From contig CANIAP010000002.1 in the NCBI GenBank assembly GCA_947465765.1, forward strand, positions 1 through 64,000: a DNA stretch of 64,000 nucleotides, given 5' to 3'. Shown here piece after piece: positions 63,819-64,000 of this stretch; position 1 is the stretch's first letter, and each line of letters starts with the position of its first letter. Under the pieces are notes generated by a model, which worked only from the letters and a program-made list of their open reading frames with translations, was not told the DNA's origin and made no database searches. Origin of the DNA: a bacterium (lineage in GTDB: Bacteria > Margulisbacteria > Marinamargulisbacteria > SXXA01). The position numbers were made by a program, and so were the translations under genes.

Positions 63819-64000
63819 TTATCCGTTTGGTTCGACGTGGATTAGTGCGTCACTGATTCGGATGTCGTTCTTGATGAGCTGATCTTTTAACGCATGGGCC
63901 AGTGCGTGAGAATCGCGTACCGTCATCAATGGATCGACATGCATATGGATATCGATATAGTAAACCAATCCCATTTTACGCGATTTGACCCGTTGAATTT
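63819..64000 (-). CDS. Cation diffusion facilitator transporter, C-terminal part (window edge)
   Basis: The last 60 codons of a minus-strand gene enter from the right edge. The visible residues include VKSRKMGLVYYIDIHMHVDP, then DSHALAHALKDQL and ISDALIHVEP. That is the cytoplasmic ZT-dimer domain of CDF-family metal transporters, with its conserved HxH and IHxEP motifs. These proteins export zinc, iron or other divalent metals. The membrane part lies outside the window. It converges with the unknown exported protein, 4 bases apart. Confidence 0.85.
   Translation of the reverse strand, partial: IQRVKSRKMGLVYYIDIHMHVDPLMTVRDSHALAHALKDQLIKNDIRISDALIHVEPNG

Overview
The window is bacterial chromosome, almost fully coding, of moderate GC. 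It carries bacterial 23S and 5S rRNA genes, an initiator tRNA, and many standard bacterial genes. ATG, GTG and TTG starts are all common, and tight ATGA or TAATG gene overlaps are frequent. I cannot name the lineage from memory. The gene set (sulfate assimilation, siroheme, biotin, isoleucine/valine, histidine, queuosine) suggests a free-living prototroph. The 23S-5S unit has its own promoter and no linked 16S gene. The 23S sequence would be the best marker for placing the organism.

Layout. 1-2383 (minus): a Nudix-CutA fusion cut by the window edge, and ilvD. 2384-10139 (plus): an accessory surface locus. Two three-gene cassettes (2599-4285 and 6252-7941) encode small exported proteins with phage tail-fibre-like modules. 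They flank a PpiC-type lipoprotein isomerase and ispE. The second cassette runs into a C-type-lectin-like gene, followed by a decayed tandem copy. 10140-16282 (plus): the translation and RNA block nusA-infB-rbfA-nrnA-truB-ribF, with a possible attenuator in the nusA leader. 16344-17063 (minus): an anchored protein with dockerin-like calcium loops. 17270-27450 (plus): cobA, then a compact run with a membrane glycosyltransferase-kinase fusion, a class II aldolase-like protein, a double nucleotidyltransferase-GT2 fusion, a GDPD-like protein, a TrpD2-like protein, a methyltransferase and recN. 27517-33430 (plus): glmS, UDP-glucose dehydrogenase, wecB and gpmI.

33442-41500 (minus): an AAA/DUF4143 ATPase, dnaE, a two-component pair, a DUF2156 protein with a non-canonical start, and a DUF2867-like protein. 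41572-43682 (plus): mutY, a HAD protein and smpB. 43716-50032 (minus): precorrin-2 dehydrogenase, cysN, cysD, cysH and a sulfite reductase-TusA fusion, with a promoter and palindrome at the head. With cobA at 17270 these cover sulfate to sulfide and the first steps of siroheme synthesis. 50154-52427 (minus): queC, arsC and an EamA permease. 52568-54005: an acyltransferase gene between direct repeats of the 3' part of tRNA-fMet, which looks like a tiny tRNA-targeted insertion. 54202-58154: queF, 23S, 5S and a terminator. 58251-64000: pstS, hisB and ruvB (minus), bioB, a YceI protein, an unknown exported protein, and the C-terminus of a CDF transporter.

The strongest candidates for undescribed biology are the exported tail-fibre-like triplets coupled to a lectin gene (2599-9942), the acyltransferase cassette in tRNA-fMet (52568-53984), and the aldolase/kinase/nucleotidyltransferase glycan run (18070-23957).
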